From Macrosoma leucophasiata (taxonomy: Eukaryota; Arthropoda; Insecta; Lepidoptera; Hedylidae), in contig JAWQUS010000009.1 of assembly GCA_036365455.1 (NCBI GenBank), positions 4,990,001-5,054,000 on the forward strand: a stretch of DNA of 64,000 bases, in the 5' to 3' direction. This document shows, piece after piece, positions 54,660-64,000 of this stretch. The notes below the pieces were generated by a model. That model was given only the letters and a program-made list of their open reading frames with translations, made no database searches and was not told the origin of the DNA. The position numbers and the translations under genes are program-made. How positions within the stretch are numbered: the stretch's first letter is position 1; each line of letters opens with the position of its first letter.

Positions 54660-56393
54660 ACTAGCCGATTGTCTTTTCCTAAACTCGATGTCTGATGAAA
54701 ATAAATGTCATCGTCGCCTTATTTAAGTAAAAAATCTGCCGATTATGCATGTATCTATGCAAGAATGCATGAATCTAACATTTTGAGAAAAACCGCGCAA
54801 GAAGGTATGAACAGTCAACAACAGACATATTATTATTATAATCTAATTCTAATAATACGAGTAACACTTCTCAAATTAACCTCTATCATAAACTTGCTAC
54901 TTAAGCCTATAAATATTGATAGTAAATACGATACTCGTGGCAATTCAGCCGTATAAGGAATTAACATCCGGACAAATATGACTCGGAGCGGACATTCGCA
55001 AACACCCATATTTCGTCACAAAAAAAAATCAACATGCCAAAAAGTACATGCCGAGATGCCGGTCGCTAAGCGAGTTGTTTGAGGTCAAAGATCAAATATA
55101 CCGTTTTGCGACATTCTCCGTTGTGTCCATATATTGATAAATACAGGTAAGTTATTTGGTACTTTTTGGCGCCGGTCACGTTGAATTTTAGGTATTACTT
55201 CGTGTTGTCGATTGTTGGACACTCCGAAATAATATAGTGGCAAAGAGAATGAGTGCGATTCAATTTGACTTTTTGTGAAATATATTAACTTTGTGTACAT
55301 TTGTATTTTGTATGTTCTTACCCGTTTATTTCAATAATATGTCTTCCATATTTGATTCAAAAATATATTGTAAGTCACTACATCGATGCAACAACATATT
55401 AACTAATCAATTTTTATGTGTTCAAGAATCTAATCTCAAAATTCATGGACGAATTTTATTCAAATGCCGCCAATAGATAGAGATGGAGTGTCTCCGGGGA
55501 AACTTTATGTATAAAATTATTTTCTACTTAAAGCCACCCTTGTACAGTTCGGGGTGTTTCCACTTAATATGAATATTCATAATAATTTACTATAAAGTGA
55601 AGATAATGCAAATTTATTTTTGCGCCGGTTTGCGGTTGGTTACTTTATATTATACTCATCAAACAAGTATTAAACACGTGTGCCGGTCATCTATTACTAG
55701 GGCTGCCACACTGCCAAATGCCACCCATTCTACGTCATTTGACCCGAGGCTAATGGTCACTTTGTGTAATATATGTGCGGATTACGGCCCAACGTGTTAC
55801 CTGTACCTCCGAAGCATATGCGAATTTACCCAATAATGAAATTAATTGAAAATATTAGGAATGCTTCGAAGTGTTATTGCACTACTAATAAATAACTAAG
55901 AAAGTAATTGAATCACTTGAGTTAATAATGTTCGTCAGTATAGTCAGCATATTGGGGACAAGATCAAAAAGGATTGTCGCTATCACAAAGGATATATTAA
56001 TGGCGATTATCCACTGTAGGATGTTTCGTTTGTACTATGCATCGCTCTGCGACGAGGACTGGATGTAATGCCTACTCCTTCGTCTTTCTACAGTGAATAA
56101 AATTAATGGTATATCCTGATGAACTAAAAACGTTAATAAAAAATATAGGTAATAGATAAGGGAGCACGACACGCTCAGGCGTGGATGGATCGGTCATTAA
56201 GTAGTCTTAACCCAGCAATGCATGTTATTTATTTAATCATAATAAAGTTAACAAGTTTCCTATTCCACACATGTCAGAAGTTGCATTGTTTTGACTATTG
56301 TAATTATTGCATGGCAGTGAATAGTTCATTAATAGTATACCTTTGACAACAGACTTAACCCCCGAAATTTTGAAATATCGTAATCTATACAAA
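54660..56393. other. No gene recognised (1.7 kb)
   Basis: AT-rich with chance ORFs only. Confidence 0.45.
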
Positions 56394-56669
56394 TAAATAA
56401 AATTGGAGTGTCTGTTTGTAACGGTTCATATACCAAAACAACATTTTTTACTATTTTGGTCTGTCTGTCTATTTGGCGGGGCTAATCTTGGGAAAGGCTG
56501 GACCGATTTTGACGAGTTTATCACTAATCTGCTAGTGAAAACCCCTTAAAAGCTGATGTAATAAGGAGTAATATAGGCTACTTTTATACTAGCTGCGCCC
56601 ACGACTTCATCCGGGTAGATACTGAACAATCATAAATTCTCACGCGGGCGAAGTAGCTGGCACAGCTAG
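56394..56669 (+). mobile_element. Helitron-like repeat, A|TC..CTAG|T
   Basis: Starts TCTATACAAATAAATAAAAT after an A, includes GGAGTGTCTGTTTGTAACGG and GGCTGGACCGATTTTGACGA, and ends GGCACAGCTAG before a T. Near the end, ACTAGCTGCGCCCACGACTT and GCGAAGTAGCTGGCACAGCT form an extended inverted repeat, so the element appears to have two facing 3' ends. Confidence 0.8.
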
Positions 56670-56979
56670 TTTAAAATATTTCGATGTTACAAAATATCGA
56701 ATGACTATGATTAGAGGTACGTGGCAGCCTTACAGTTGCCCGATTGTGTTTCATTGCCATCGCAAATGTGCTGCAATATGTGGCGCATTTTACGATGCCT
56801 GTGTTCGTGAACTTGATCGTTTGATTGACACAGCTCTTTTTATTGATGTGGACACGTGGCGGGTATTAATAACGATTGTTTTATTATTCCGGGTGGTCGA
56901 GTCATCGAATATGTCTAATATACGACGCGCCAGGAAGTAAGAGCGTACTGTACCCGTACCATCTTGATAGAATCCTCTG

Positions 56980-57099
56980 TGATCAGAGGTGTAACAATTT
57001 AGGCCTGGAGGGTGGCAGCGCATCTGTATTTCGACCTCCGATTTATGTGAAGATGTCTATAGGTTACAGTATTGATTTACCATCAATGCGAACTGCATA
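56980..57099 (+). repeat. Family A repeat, 3' part, interrupted
   Basis: AACAATTTAGGCCTGGAGGG to CCATCAATGCGAACTGCATA, where a family D copy begins and cuts off the 3' end. Confidence 0.75.
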
Positions 57100-57468
57100 T
57101 AATAATAATAATAATGGCAACCCATTATACGTCCCACTGCTGGGCACGAGTCTCTCCCCTTTTTGGGGGGAGGCCTGGAGCTTACTCCACCACGCTGCTC
57201 CAATGCGGATTGGTGGAGGTGGGTGGGTTAGTGGCCAACCCACTGTCGGATGTTTTCAAACCGCCCATAAGGCCTCCGACAAGGTTTAACGACTGCTATC
57301 CATCTATAGCAACCGGGACCGACGGCTTAACGTGCCCTCCGAAGCACGGAAATGCGCATTTAATTTGCCACTAGCGATCCCCCATCACACTACCCGACCG
57401 CGTCCGTAGTGCTTAACCGAGCAGATCGCTTACGATCTACACCAGCCGCTGGGCCATGCGCGCTTCGT
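57100..57468 (-). repeat. Family D repeat, full length
   Basis: Very similar to 36987-37352 over its length, from (TAA)n to GGGCCATGCGCGCTTCG. It is inserted in family A. Confidence 0.93.
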
Positions 57469-57544
57469 GATTGTTTGCAACTATCTATAAAAAAAGACTT
57501 CTTACCTGAAGGTTTAGAGAGTCTAGAGGTCTAAGATCATTTTC

Positions 57545-57650
57545 CTGTGCCAGGAATTACAAATTCGTATAAAAAATAGAACGGTTACGCTGAGCACTAC
57601 CGTTTAGCGCGAGATAAATGTGATAATGTGATGGTGTCTACCATGAATGT
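57545..57650 (-). repeat. Family A fragment
   Basis: CTGTGCCAGGAATTACAAAT, GAGCACTACCGTTTAGCG and GATAATGTGATGGTGTCTAC follow the reversed family order. Not simply the continuation of the copy before the family D insert, because orientation differs. Confidence 0.6.
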
Positions 57651-57845
57651 CGATGTAATTTTCAAATCAAAATATTTCTATTTGGAATACACCTTACAGA
57701 CACTTTCAAAAATTCATAAAAATTACTTGCAGTGAATAACTATTGCATAAAGTAAAAATAGAACAGATATCAGTAATAAATTAATATCACGATAATGGAT
57801 TGTCTAAGAACGATATGCAAACCTACCTGCTATCTGTATAAAATA

Positions 57846-58140
57846 CTAGCGGACCGTCTCGGCTTCACATGCGTGCCGGCAGGTGCATGCATGAGAAGCT
57901 GTCAAAAGATATAGGATATTTGTTCTGTTTCTTTCTTCAATTGATCCGCTCATATTTTATGGGTCGTAGCATGATATTGCTATAGCCTTATATAATCTTA
58001 GCGTCATGTTATATAGCTTAAAGCCTTTCTCGAAAAATGGGCTATCACACAATGAAATAATATTTCGTGTGCCAGTAGTTCCTGAGATTAGCGCGTTCAA
58101 GCAAACAAACAACTCTTCAGCTTTATAATATTAGTATAGA
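57846..58140 (-). mobile_element. Complete 295-bp non-autonomous Helitron-like element
   Basis: On the minus strand it begins A|TCTATACTAATATTATAAAG at 58140 and ends GACGGTCCGCTAG|T at 57846. Flanks are exactly A and T, as expected for Helitrons. A GC-rich palindromic patch (CACCTGCCGGCACGCATG) lies near the 3' end. The interior has no ORF. Confidence 0.78.
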
Positions 58141-58606
58141 TATACTGTGATTGTCTTTTAGGTAGGAGTGTATGATAAAACAATTCTTATACCCTATATC
58201 TAGCGCTTCTTCGTACACAAGATCCTTGAAATATAGCTTACAGCGATATCGTTTTCATGTTCTTACATTACCTGTGGCTAGCAAACTTGGAGCACCTGGG
58301 GAAAATCGATACCCGCCATGTAACGTTATCATAGTCGGTATTGGCTAAAACACTCCTAGTACTGCTACCCGATATTTACGAGGACTGTTGCGAATGCGCC
58401 ACGCCTAACCTTTGTTTGTATAATAAAACGATACAATTCAATGCAAATTCGGATTCAGTCTTCATAAAAAGCCGATAAATCGAAAGTGCGCTATGAAAGT
58501 TTACGAGAAAAGTTTCATTCAAGATTATTGTTATGGATTCAAATAGGTGAAAGCCGTAATGAATTAAATATCTTTATATTGTGCACAGAGCTGTTTGAGT
58601 GATTAT
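58141..58606. other. No gene recognised
   Basis: Unassigned sequence. Confidence 0.4.
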
Positions 58607-58705
58607 GGCATCCACACAAAACTGCGAATTCGCATCGCATCGCGAATATCTGCGAGCTCGCAATGCGGCGTCGCATCGCATCGCATCGCAGCGCAGTTTT
58701 GTGGA
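58607..58705. mobile_element. GCATC-rich foldback
   Basis: CCACACAAAACTGCG at the left and CGCAGTTTTGTGG at the right are inverted. Between them are repeated CGCATCGCAT words in both orientations, so the whole ~95 bp can fold back. Confidence 0.8.
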
Positions 58706-58736
58706 GCCGCCTTTAAATTCATCCCTTTGCTACTCT

Positions 58737-59702
58737 GTCACGCCCTTTGATTATATACACGTCTAGATGGAGCATCTGAATTCATAAGCGTCCAAAAAAT
58801 ATCAGTTAACTGTTGGCTCATAGCTTCTTTCCGCTCGCTCAGTAGCGATACTGTCATTGTAACGTAAACACGTCCACGTCTGTGCTTTCATTATGACGAT
58901 TTGCGCTATTAAAGTGTGCCGAAATTACAAAAGAAGAATGAAAACATCTAAAAACATTTCTTATTATCGGTTACTACACTTTCCACTGTCCTAAATGTAT
59001 CCCAGAATTAAATCAACAATATTTAATTTTACGTCGCATTTGTACGATTCATTGAACGCCATGTTTACTGTGTTGCCAGTTTTTGATTTAAAATCTTCCC
59101 AGATAAATATGAAGTTACAAAATAAAATCTATATAAAATATATGTTTAATATACCTATATTTATTTTAATAACATTATTTTAATAACCCCCGAAGGAAAA
59201 AGAGGGGTGTTCTTAGTTTGACGTGTGTATCTGTTTGTGGGTTTGTAAATTCCCAACTAGTGGATCAATTCCAGATTTACATTTTTTTCTTACAAATGTA
59301 TTTATTTTTCTCCACGATAAAAGTAATTTACACTAAGAACAAATAACTAACAACGAATAACTTAAGCTAATACACGTAAGAATACAAACATAAAAATATA
59401 TATATATGTAAAAACGAATAACTAAAGCTACTGTGAGACGACCCGACGAATATCGTAATATTATTATGTCACACATTATGAAAAAATGGAACTCGACTTA
59501 AGCTAATTTCCCCTATTTTTAGGGGAACATGTCATAAGCAAGTAACATTTTCACCAGTCAAGTAGTGTATGAAAAGCGAATAAAATATACATACTAGTGT
59601 GTGTTACACGCACACTAGGATTTTCGAATTGGGACATTGTTTTTGCAGCGTTTGTAAGGCGACGCTCCATCTAGACGTGTATATAATCAAAGGTCACGCC
59701 AA
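58737..59702. mobile_element. ~960-bp unit with inverted-repeat ends
   Basis: GTCACGCCCTTTGATTATAT then ACACGTCTAGATGGAGCATC on the left is mirrored at 59662-59702, with weaker pairing further inward. The interior has one 62-codon ORF (58995-59183) without motif and no transposase. A segment at 59183-59270 (AACCCCCGAAGGAAAAAGAG, GGGTGTTCTTAGTTTGAC) looks like a separate common insect repeat. Confidence 0.7.
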
Positions 59703-60692
59703 GTCACGAGCTATAACTCACACAGACTGCGCGCCTGATGGCAAAACAGTTAAGCTAGGACAACATTGATACGTGTGTCTGCGGACTATAATGGAAATGT
59801 AGTTATTTCATATTTATCGTCTTGCTGATTCAGTGGCACAGCTACCGTCAAGCGTAAGAGGACTACTGTTAAATCGGGAGGGTTTAATATTCGTGAAAGT
59901 GAATAGGTGATTTGGGTTGATATGCATTTTTAACTGACAAGAGAGGTATGATGCTCGACGTATATTAATAGCTTTCTGCCCTCTGGGTAGAACTAAATGA
60001 GTAACGTCGGTGATGCAAAACCATCACTGAATCAGGGATTGCCTCAGAAACGACATTCTATCTACTGTGAAATAGTCAGACTGATTTCGCTTTTGTCTCG
60101 CTGACGTCCCTATTTTGTAACACATTTTACATGTTCTACCTTTATGCAATTCACCTAACACAATACGCTTATATTCGAATTAAGACACCTACACACGAAT
60201 CCTATGTAAACAGTGCGTTCGCCGAAACGGTGGGTTTTTGTTTAAATCGTGAACGATTAAACTGTCACTGCTTCAAATGAATTTATGAATAGTTGGCGCT
60301 GTCGGCTTCAGAAATAGAACTACACGAGAAAGCTTTTATGTTGTACTTATAATTTTTGTTTCGCTCGGTTAAATGGCTCCATGGAAGCAATGAGGGTTGA
60401 AACATTATTGATTTCAATTGAGATTGTGGTGTTTTGTATTTAGAATGGATACCATCAATGTTTTAAAGGCAATTATTGTTTTTAAATATATTGTTTTTTG
60501 GAGTTGTTTCGAGGATCTTTAAATTGTTTGGTCAGGAGTCAGGACGGGGGACTATTTAAGGCGTTAAGAAGAGAACAATGATTGAAAACGATTAAATTTA
60601 TTGTATTTTGCAGATGAGTCCGCTTTTATACTTGCCTAGAGGGAACATTTTTCGTTTAACTTCAGTTCGTCATCGGTCTTGTACATTATGTT
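59703..60692. other. No gene recognised
   Basis: Unassigned sequence without ORFs of note. Confidence 0.4.
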
Positions 60693-60780
60693 TGTTAATA
60701 ATATTTGTCGCGGTGCGGGGATCGAATCCGCGACTTCGAATCGAGCGGTCGTCATACACAACTGCACTAACCGGGTCGTC
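60693..60780 (-). repeat. Family B SINE, head only
   Basis: In reverse: ATATTTGTCGCGGTGCGGGG, box B GGGGATCGAATCCGCG and GCACTAACCGGGTCGTC. The body and tail are lost. Confidence 0.85.
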
Positions 60781-61010
60781 ATTATAATGCAATATGGCAG
60801 CGTTTCCCACTTGCCGGGTCGCGACCCGGTACGAGCCATCAAAATAACATACTCGGCCGCAAAATTCCTGCATTGTTTTAAAAGTATTACCTTCTATCGA
60901 TCGACAATGTTTGGGAAACACTGAGGGCATCTTTGGTAGAGACTTCCTGCAGTTAAAGTTTTTCGGCTAAAATGGCTATGATTAATGACGTACTGTCTCT
61001 CTTGTTACAG

Positions 61011-61141
61011 GGCGGCGCGGCTGCACGTCGGTAGAGCAGCAGCAGTGAGGAGTGGTAGAGCCCTGGCGCCGCACACAGAACTATGTGAACAATCCTCACT
61101 TTATGTCAGCTACTTCTCACTACTCTATTGCGACGACTTAA
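61011..61141 (+). CDS. Candidate spliced host exon
   Basis: A pyrimidine tract and acceptor (TACTGTCTCTCTTGTTACAG) precede 61011, and a GTAAGT donor follows at 61142. The 131-bp segment is far more GC-rich than its flanks and one frame stays open throughout, with HVGRAAAVRSGRALAPHTEL near its start. The protein is not recognised; it has no domain signature and is rich in Ala, Arg and Ser. It could be a coding or untranslated exon. The longer single ORF 60985-61368 that covers it would read through both splice sites and is less likely. No partner exon was found in the window. Confidence 0.4.
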
Positions 61142-61444
61142 GTAAGTATATACAAAATAGTCTAGTAAAGCATTTGTTGCACGTTTGCCGTGTTTTCGCC
61201 GCTTGTTGCAAACACACGGCTGCTGAGTGGACTGAGCGCTGCCTGCAAGTTGACATTGCGTCGCGTCGACGGGCGTCACGCCGTCTTTCTTTTAAAAGTG
61301 TCGGTCATGTGTTTAGAGCTTACTCTATAAGTAACGATTTGAGTTACAAGGTCAAGGCAAGTTTATGAGAAAAATCAAATGACATACGTAAAGTTGAGGC
61401 GTTATGCGCGATTCACCAGCGCTGCGACCGAGTGGACGTGTTTC
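61142..61444. other. No further gene recognised
   Basis: Mixed-composition DNA after the candidate exon. The cluster GCGTCGCGTCGACGGGCGTC near 61258 is GC-rich but unexplained. Confidence 0.35.
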
Positions 61445-62745
61445 ACTTAAAAAATATTTACATTACATACATAATTGTTTTAAACTTTCACGATTTGTAT
61501 TCATATTTTTATATTGTAAACGGGACTTAATCGCGTACTATTATAATCGAAGTATTTACCTCGACACTCGACGTTTCGGCCGTAATGCGACGGCCGTGGT
61601 CACGAGTAGACTGCTGCTAAATGGTGTCATCGTCTCGTACCCGCGCCAGTTCTTCGAACTACCCGCCATTATTTCGATTCAATACATTAAGGTCCCGACA
61701 CACAACGCTCACAACATCCGACGATTTATCCGAAGATACATCACGACGTCTACATTTTCCGATAACCGGATTCCACGAAACTGACAACCTATATCCATCC
61801 TCCCGGTTGAAATTTTTGTATTTTCTGATTTCAACCGCTTCACGTACCATCCTATTATAGTAGTGACGTTCAGTGGAGAGGATTTTCGGGTTGTGAAGTT
61901 CGATCCAGTGGTTTGGTCCCGACTCCAGTAGATGCTCCGCGATCGCTGACTTGTTCACCTGGCGATTCTTAACTGCTGCTATGTGCTCCTTAACTCGCTC
62001 AGCTATCGTGCCTATCTATATCGTATCTTAGTTTGACCGATATAGGAACTACCGCAACTGCAGTCGACCTTATAAACACCAGGTGTTTGAAATGGTATCA
62101 TATCCTTAGCCGTTCTCACAAAACCGCCGACCTAAGACGGTGGCATGAAAACGGTCTTGATGGAAAAACGGTCCAGCACAGCACCAACCTTATCCGTTAT
62201 TCCTCTTATGTATGGTAAGAACACGGGTTGTCTTGAGTCGTCTGGACGCTTTTCTCCCACTCTTCGCCGTGGTTGGTATTCTCCCACACGATATCCATTC
62301 CGCCGCAGTACCTCCTGAACATGTGATAATTCCTCGTCCATGAACTCAGGGTCACACAAGTCCCGTGCTCTGTTGAACAGTGAAGTCACGACAGATTGCA
62401 GATGTCGAGGATGGTGGTGAGACATAGCTTTCAGATACCTATCCGTGTGCGTCGGTTTTCTGTATACGGTGTGCGTTATGGATCCATTCTCTCTGACGAT
62501 CACCTTCACGTCAAGAAAAGGCAAACATCTTCCTGATTCCAGCTCGAAAGTGAACCCTATGTTAGGATGCAGTGAGTTGAGATACTCCAGAAACTGTTTT
62601 ACATCCTGCTCCCCACCCTTCAATATACAAAATACATCATCGACATAGCGCTTCCACAACTTCACCTTCCACAGCTGCATAGCCTCGATGTATTCCATCC
62701 AGATGTTGGCTAACACTGGTGCCACAGGACTGCCTATGGCATGCC
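61445..62745 (-). mobile_element. 5'-truncated Penelope-like element
   Basis: Minus-strand order is RT C-terminus, GIY-YIG endonuclease region, then a 3' UTR with CGGCCGAAACGTCGAGTGTC and AGTCCCGTTTACAATATAAA. The 5' limit near 62745 falls just upstream of the APVLAN block. The 3' border is approximate. Confidence 0.8.
61659..62745 (-). pseudogene. Penelope-like RT plus GIY-YIG endonuclease, broken
   Basis: The frame 62725-62132 (197 codons) holds RT palm and later motifs: APVLANIWMEYIE, then the catalytic RYVDDVF at residues 26-32, FLDVKVIVRENGSITHTVYR and KPTHTDRYLKAMSHHHP. After a frame change come [20 protein letters not shown] (the GIY-YIG core, about 62000-62085), a stop near 62005, and RIAERVKEHI-like text. 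The last piece is 61958-61659 with KSAIAEHLLESGPNHW, ILSTERHYYNRMVREAVEI and WNPVIGKC. Penelope elements use this nuclease with the RT for target-primed insertion. The fingers domain and start are missing, and the frame is broken at least once, so it is inactive. Confidence 0.9.
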
Positions 62746-62894
62746 TATGATAGATCTCCCCTTCCCCCCGGACCGCGGACGAGTGTAGACGTGTGCACTG
62801 CGCGTGCTGCTTTAATTGAAAATAAATAATTAATATTTTAATATTTTAAATTTAAAATAAATTGATAAATTTTGAAAGTGTCTAAGTGTACTCT

Positions 62895-62970
62895 TTTAGT
62901 GAGATTCGAACTCGGTGTGTGTCGTGCGTCCGACTGCGTCTTCAACCGCTGAGCCAACGCTCTGGTGAAC
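62895..62970 (-). repeat. tRNA-like sequence, probably a SINE head
   Basis: Minus strand: GTTGGCTCAGCGGTTGAAGA is a box A-like block, GAGTTCGAATCTC a box B. T-arm pairing is only about 3 of 5 and the acceptor stem does not close, so a functional tRNA gene is unlikely. It lies between the Penelope-like element and the ORF1. Confidence 0.55.
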
Positions 62971-62984
62971 AGCGCTGGCGAAAT

Positions 62985-63168
62985 TAACATCCAGTTGACG
63001 CGTGCTCCTACGAGTTGACGTCATCCGGGCTACGAGCAACTATCTACGGGCCCGTTCTACGACGCTCTGTGCCCTACGAGGTGGCTACGCGGCAACTATA
63101 AGGACAATCTTACGTACAACATTGCTGTTATTGAGTTTCTTTGATTGAGTTTCGGATTGATTGGCACG
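62985..63168 (+). promoter_or_regulatory. Probable 5' UTR of the ORF1 element
   Basis: GC-richer leader with GACGTCATCCGGGCTACG, TACGGGCCCGTTCTACGACG and a TTGAGTTTC direct repeat (63132 and 63145) just before the ATG. Non-LTR elements carry internal promoters in such leaders. No defined initiator motif is visible. Confidence 0.35.
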
Positions 63169-64000
63169 ATGCTTCGTTCACCTAATACAAAGTCTGGATC
63201 GGACTCGGAACTTAGCGCGAAGAGATCTGACTCGAATCCTATAAAACCGACCTTTGTGACAGCGCGTCAAAAGCGTCGCAATGAAACTGTAACCAGAGAA
63301 GATTTTGACGAGTTTAGAGATGAGATAAGGCAAATGTTTACTTCACTTCAGAAGCAAATGGAAGCAACCTTGAACGGCATCGAGAAAAATTGCGAATACA
63401 TCTCTATGCAGCATGACGAATTTCGGACGCAGATTAAAACCCTCGAAGACGAGTGTCAGAACAACCGCAAGCAAATCATAACACTTCAAGAGAAAATGGA
63501 CGAGTTACAGCGTGTTTCAAAATCAACTATGGTTGAACTGCGAAACATCCCACACAAAGACAAGGAAAATAAAAGCGATTACATACAATATTTATTAAAC
63601 ATAGCTACAGCATTAAATTTAAATATGTCACCTTCGGATATACTCGACATATACAGATTGCCAGGAAAAAAAGAGACAAATAAGAACTCCTGCAGGCCAA
63701 TAATAATACAATTATCTCACATTCACATAAAAAATATGCTCCTTAGCGCTGTGAAGAACCAAAATAAGTTAAATCAAAATAATAAACTCAATTCGAGCCA
63801 TGCGGGCCTGATTGGAAATTCAAGCCCGATCTATTTAACTGAACACCTGACAGTAAGCGCAAGAAAACTTTTCTATTTAGCACGTCAACTAAGGAAAGGG
63901 AGTAAAATTAAATATTGTTGGATAAGTGACGGAAAAGTTCTTATTAGAAAAGAAGACGGCAGTCCAGCTATCAACATAAAAAATGAAAATCAAATTGAAG
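63169..64000 (+). CDS. Retrotransposon ORF1-type protein, open to window end
   Basis: ATG at 63169 opens 277 codons with no stop, and the frame leaves the window. Residues 1-40 are polar and basic. About 43-118 is heptad-rich coiled coil (FDEFRDEIRQMFTSLQKQME). Residues 121-195 look like an RNA-recognition-type fold (VELRNIPHKDKENK, DILDIYRLPG, RPIIIQLS). About 220-277 (IYLTEHLTVSARKLFYLARQ, CWISDGKVLIRKEDGSP) match the C-terminal domain named after baculovirus FP protein, which is widespread in insect non-LTR retrotransposon ORF1s. The expected role is a trimeric nucleic-acid chaperone bound to element RNA. Intact frame in a field of broken elements suggests a young insertion, with ORF2 likely beyond 64000. 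A domesticated host gene is a possible alternative. Confidence 0.8.
   Translation, partial: MLRSPNTKSGSDSELSAKRSDSNPIKPTFVTARQKRRNETVTREDFDEFRDEIRQMFTSLQKQMEATLNGIEKNCEYISMQHDEFRTQIKTLEDECQNNRKQIITLQEKMDELQRVSKSTMVELRNIPHKDKENKSDYIQYLLNIATALNLNMSPSDILDIYRLPGKKETNKNSCRPIIIQLSHIHIKNMLLSAVKNQNKLNQNNKLNSSHAGLIGNSSPIYLTEHLTVSARKLFYLARQLRKGSKIKYCWISDGKVLIRKEDGSPAINIKNENQIE

Noticed and set aside
56701..56940. Cysteine-containing 79-codon ORF
   Set aside because: No recognisable domain or spacing pattern, and an opposite-strand ORF overlaps it; probably chance.
60985..61368. 127-codon single ORF as an unspliced gene
   Set aside because: It runs through a good acceptor and a consensus donor, and composition drops to background after the donor.
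21526..62970. tRNA genes at the box A/box B sites
   Set aside because: Heads carry internal promoter boxes but lack paired acceptor stems and are followed by repeated SINE bodies.
63169..64000. Endogenous viral (baculovirus FP) gene
   Set aside because: The FP-type C-terminal domain is common in insect LINE ORF1 proteins. The coiled coil plus RRM-like layout and the setting fit a retrotransposon better than a virus.

Overview
This window looks like AT-rich, gene-poor nuclear DNA from an insect, most probably a moth or butterfly (Lepidoptera). The evidence is the repeat set: Helitron-like elements starting TCTATAC and ending GCTAG|T, a repeat carrying CCCACTGCTGGGCA next to an (ATT)n tail, tRNA-derived SINEs, an RTE-clade LINE tail, a cecropia-type mariner and a Penelope-like element. 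No bacterial operon structure, rRNA gene, CRISPR array or complete host gene is visible. The best host-gene hint is a possible spliced exon near 61011-61141.

Layout. 0-3 kb: a long-inverted-repeat element, an RTE LINE tail, and a 1.1 kb GC-rich 15-bp minisatellite whose left edge is an exact 70-bp inverted copy of an internal stretch. 4.7-6.8 kb: a frameshifted non-LTR retrotransposon reverse transcriptase with a (TATTG)n tail. 7-9.3 kb: half of a long-TIR DNA element and tRNA-like SINE pieces. 10-12.7 kb: a broken Helitron with helicase motifs on the minus strand. 13.5 kb: a MITE. 16-20 kb: copies of the dominant ~300-bp repeat (called family A here) and a dead mariner with both terminal repeats. 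21-37 kb: SINEs (families B, C, D), family A copies, foldback MITEs and Helitron-like pieces. 40-49 kb: several nested insertions. 50-58 kb: four Helitron-like copies and a second GC-rich retroposon. 58-60 kb: a ~960-bp inverted-repeat-flanked unit. 61-62.7 kb: candidate exon and Penelope-like element. 63.2-64 kb: an intact ORF running off the window end, a retrotransposon ORF1 with coiled coil and FP-type C-terminal domain.

Repeat names used here. Family A: ~300-bp SINE-like unit, 5' ACTGGTGGTAGAGCTCC, 3' TTGCCACTT..ACATAAAA. Family B: tRNA-derived SINE with body motif TTCGGGTCTGGGTGTTTGTG. Family C: tRNA-derived SINE with body AACAGGTGGCGAGCCTGTTG and tail TACCCCTTCGGGGATTACAG. Family D: unit with GTGGTGGAGTAAGCTCCA and an (ATT)n tail. 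Family E: MITE with ends near TTTCGGCTTCGTAGAGCGTTA. Family F: foldback with ends CCTGGGTTGCACCA. Apart from the last ORF, every recognisable protein is a decayed transposable-element protein, so the genes do not form a pathway. The window is best read as intergenic DNA or a large intron built up by repeated nested insertion. All family assignments were made by eye without database searches.
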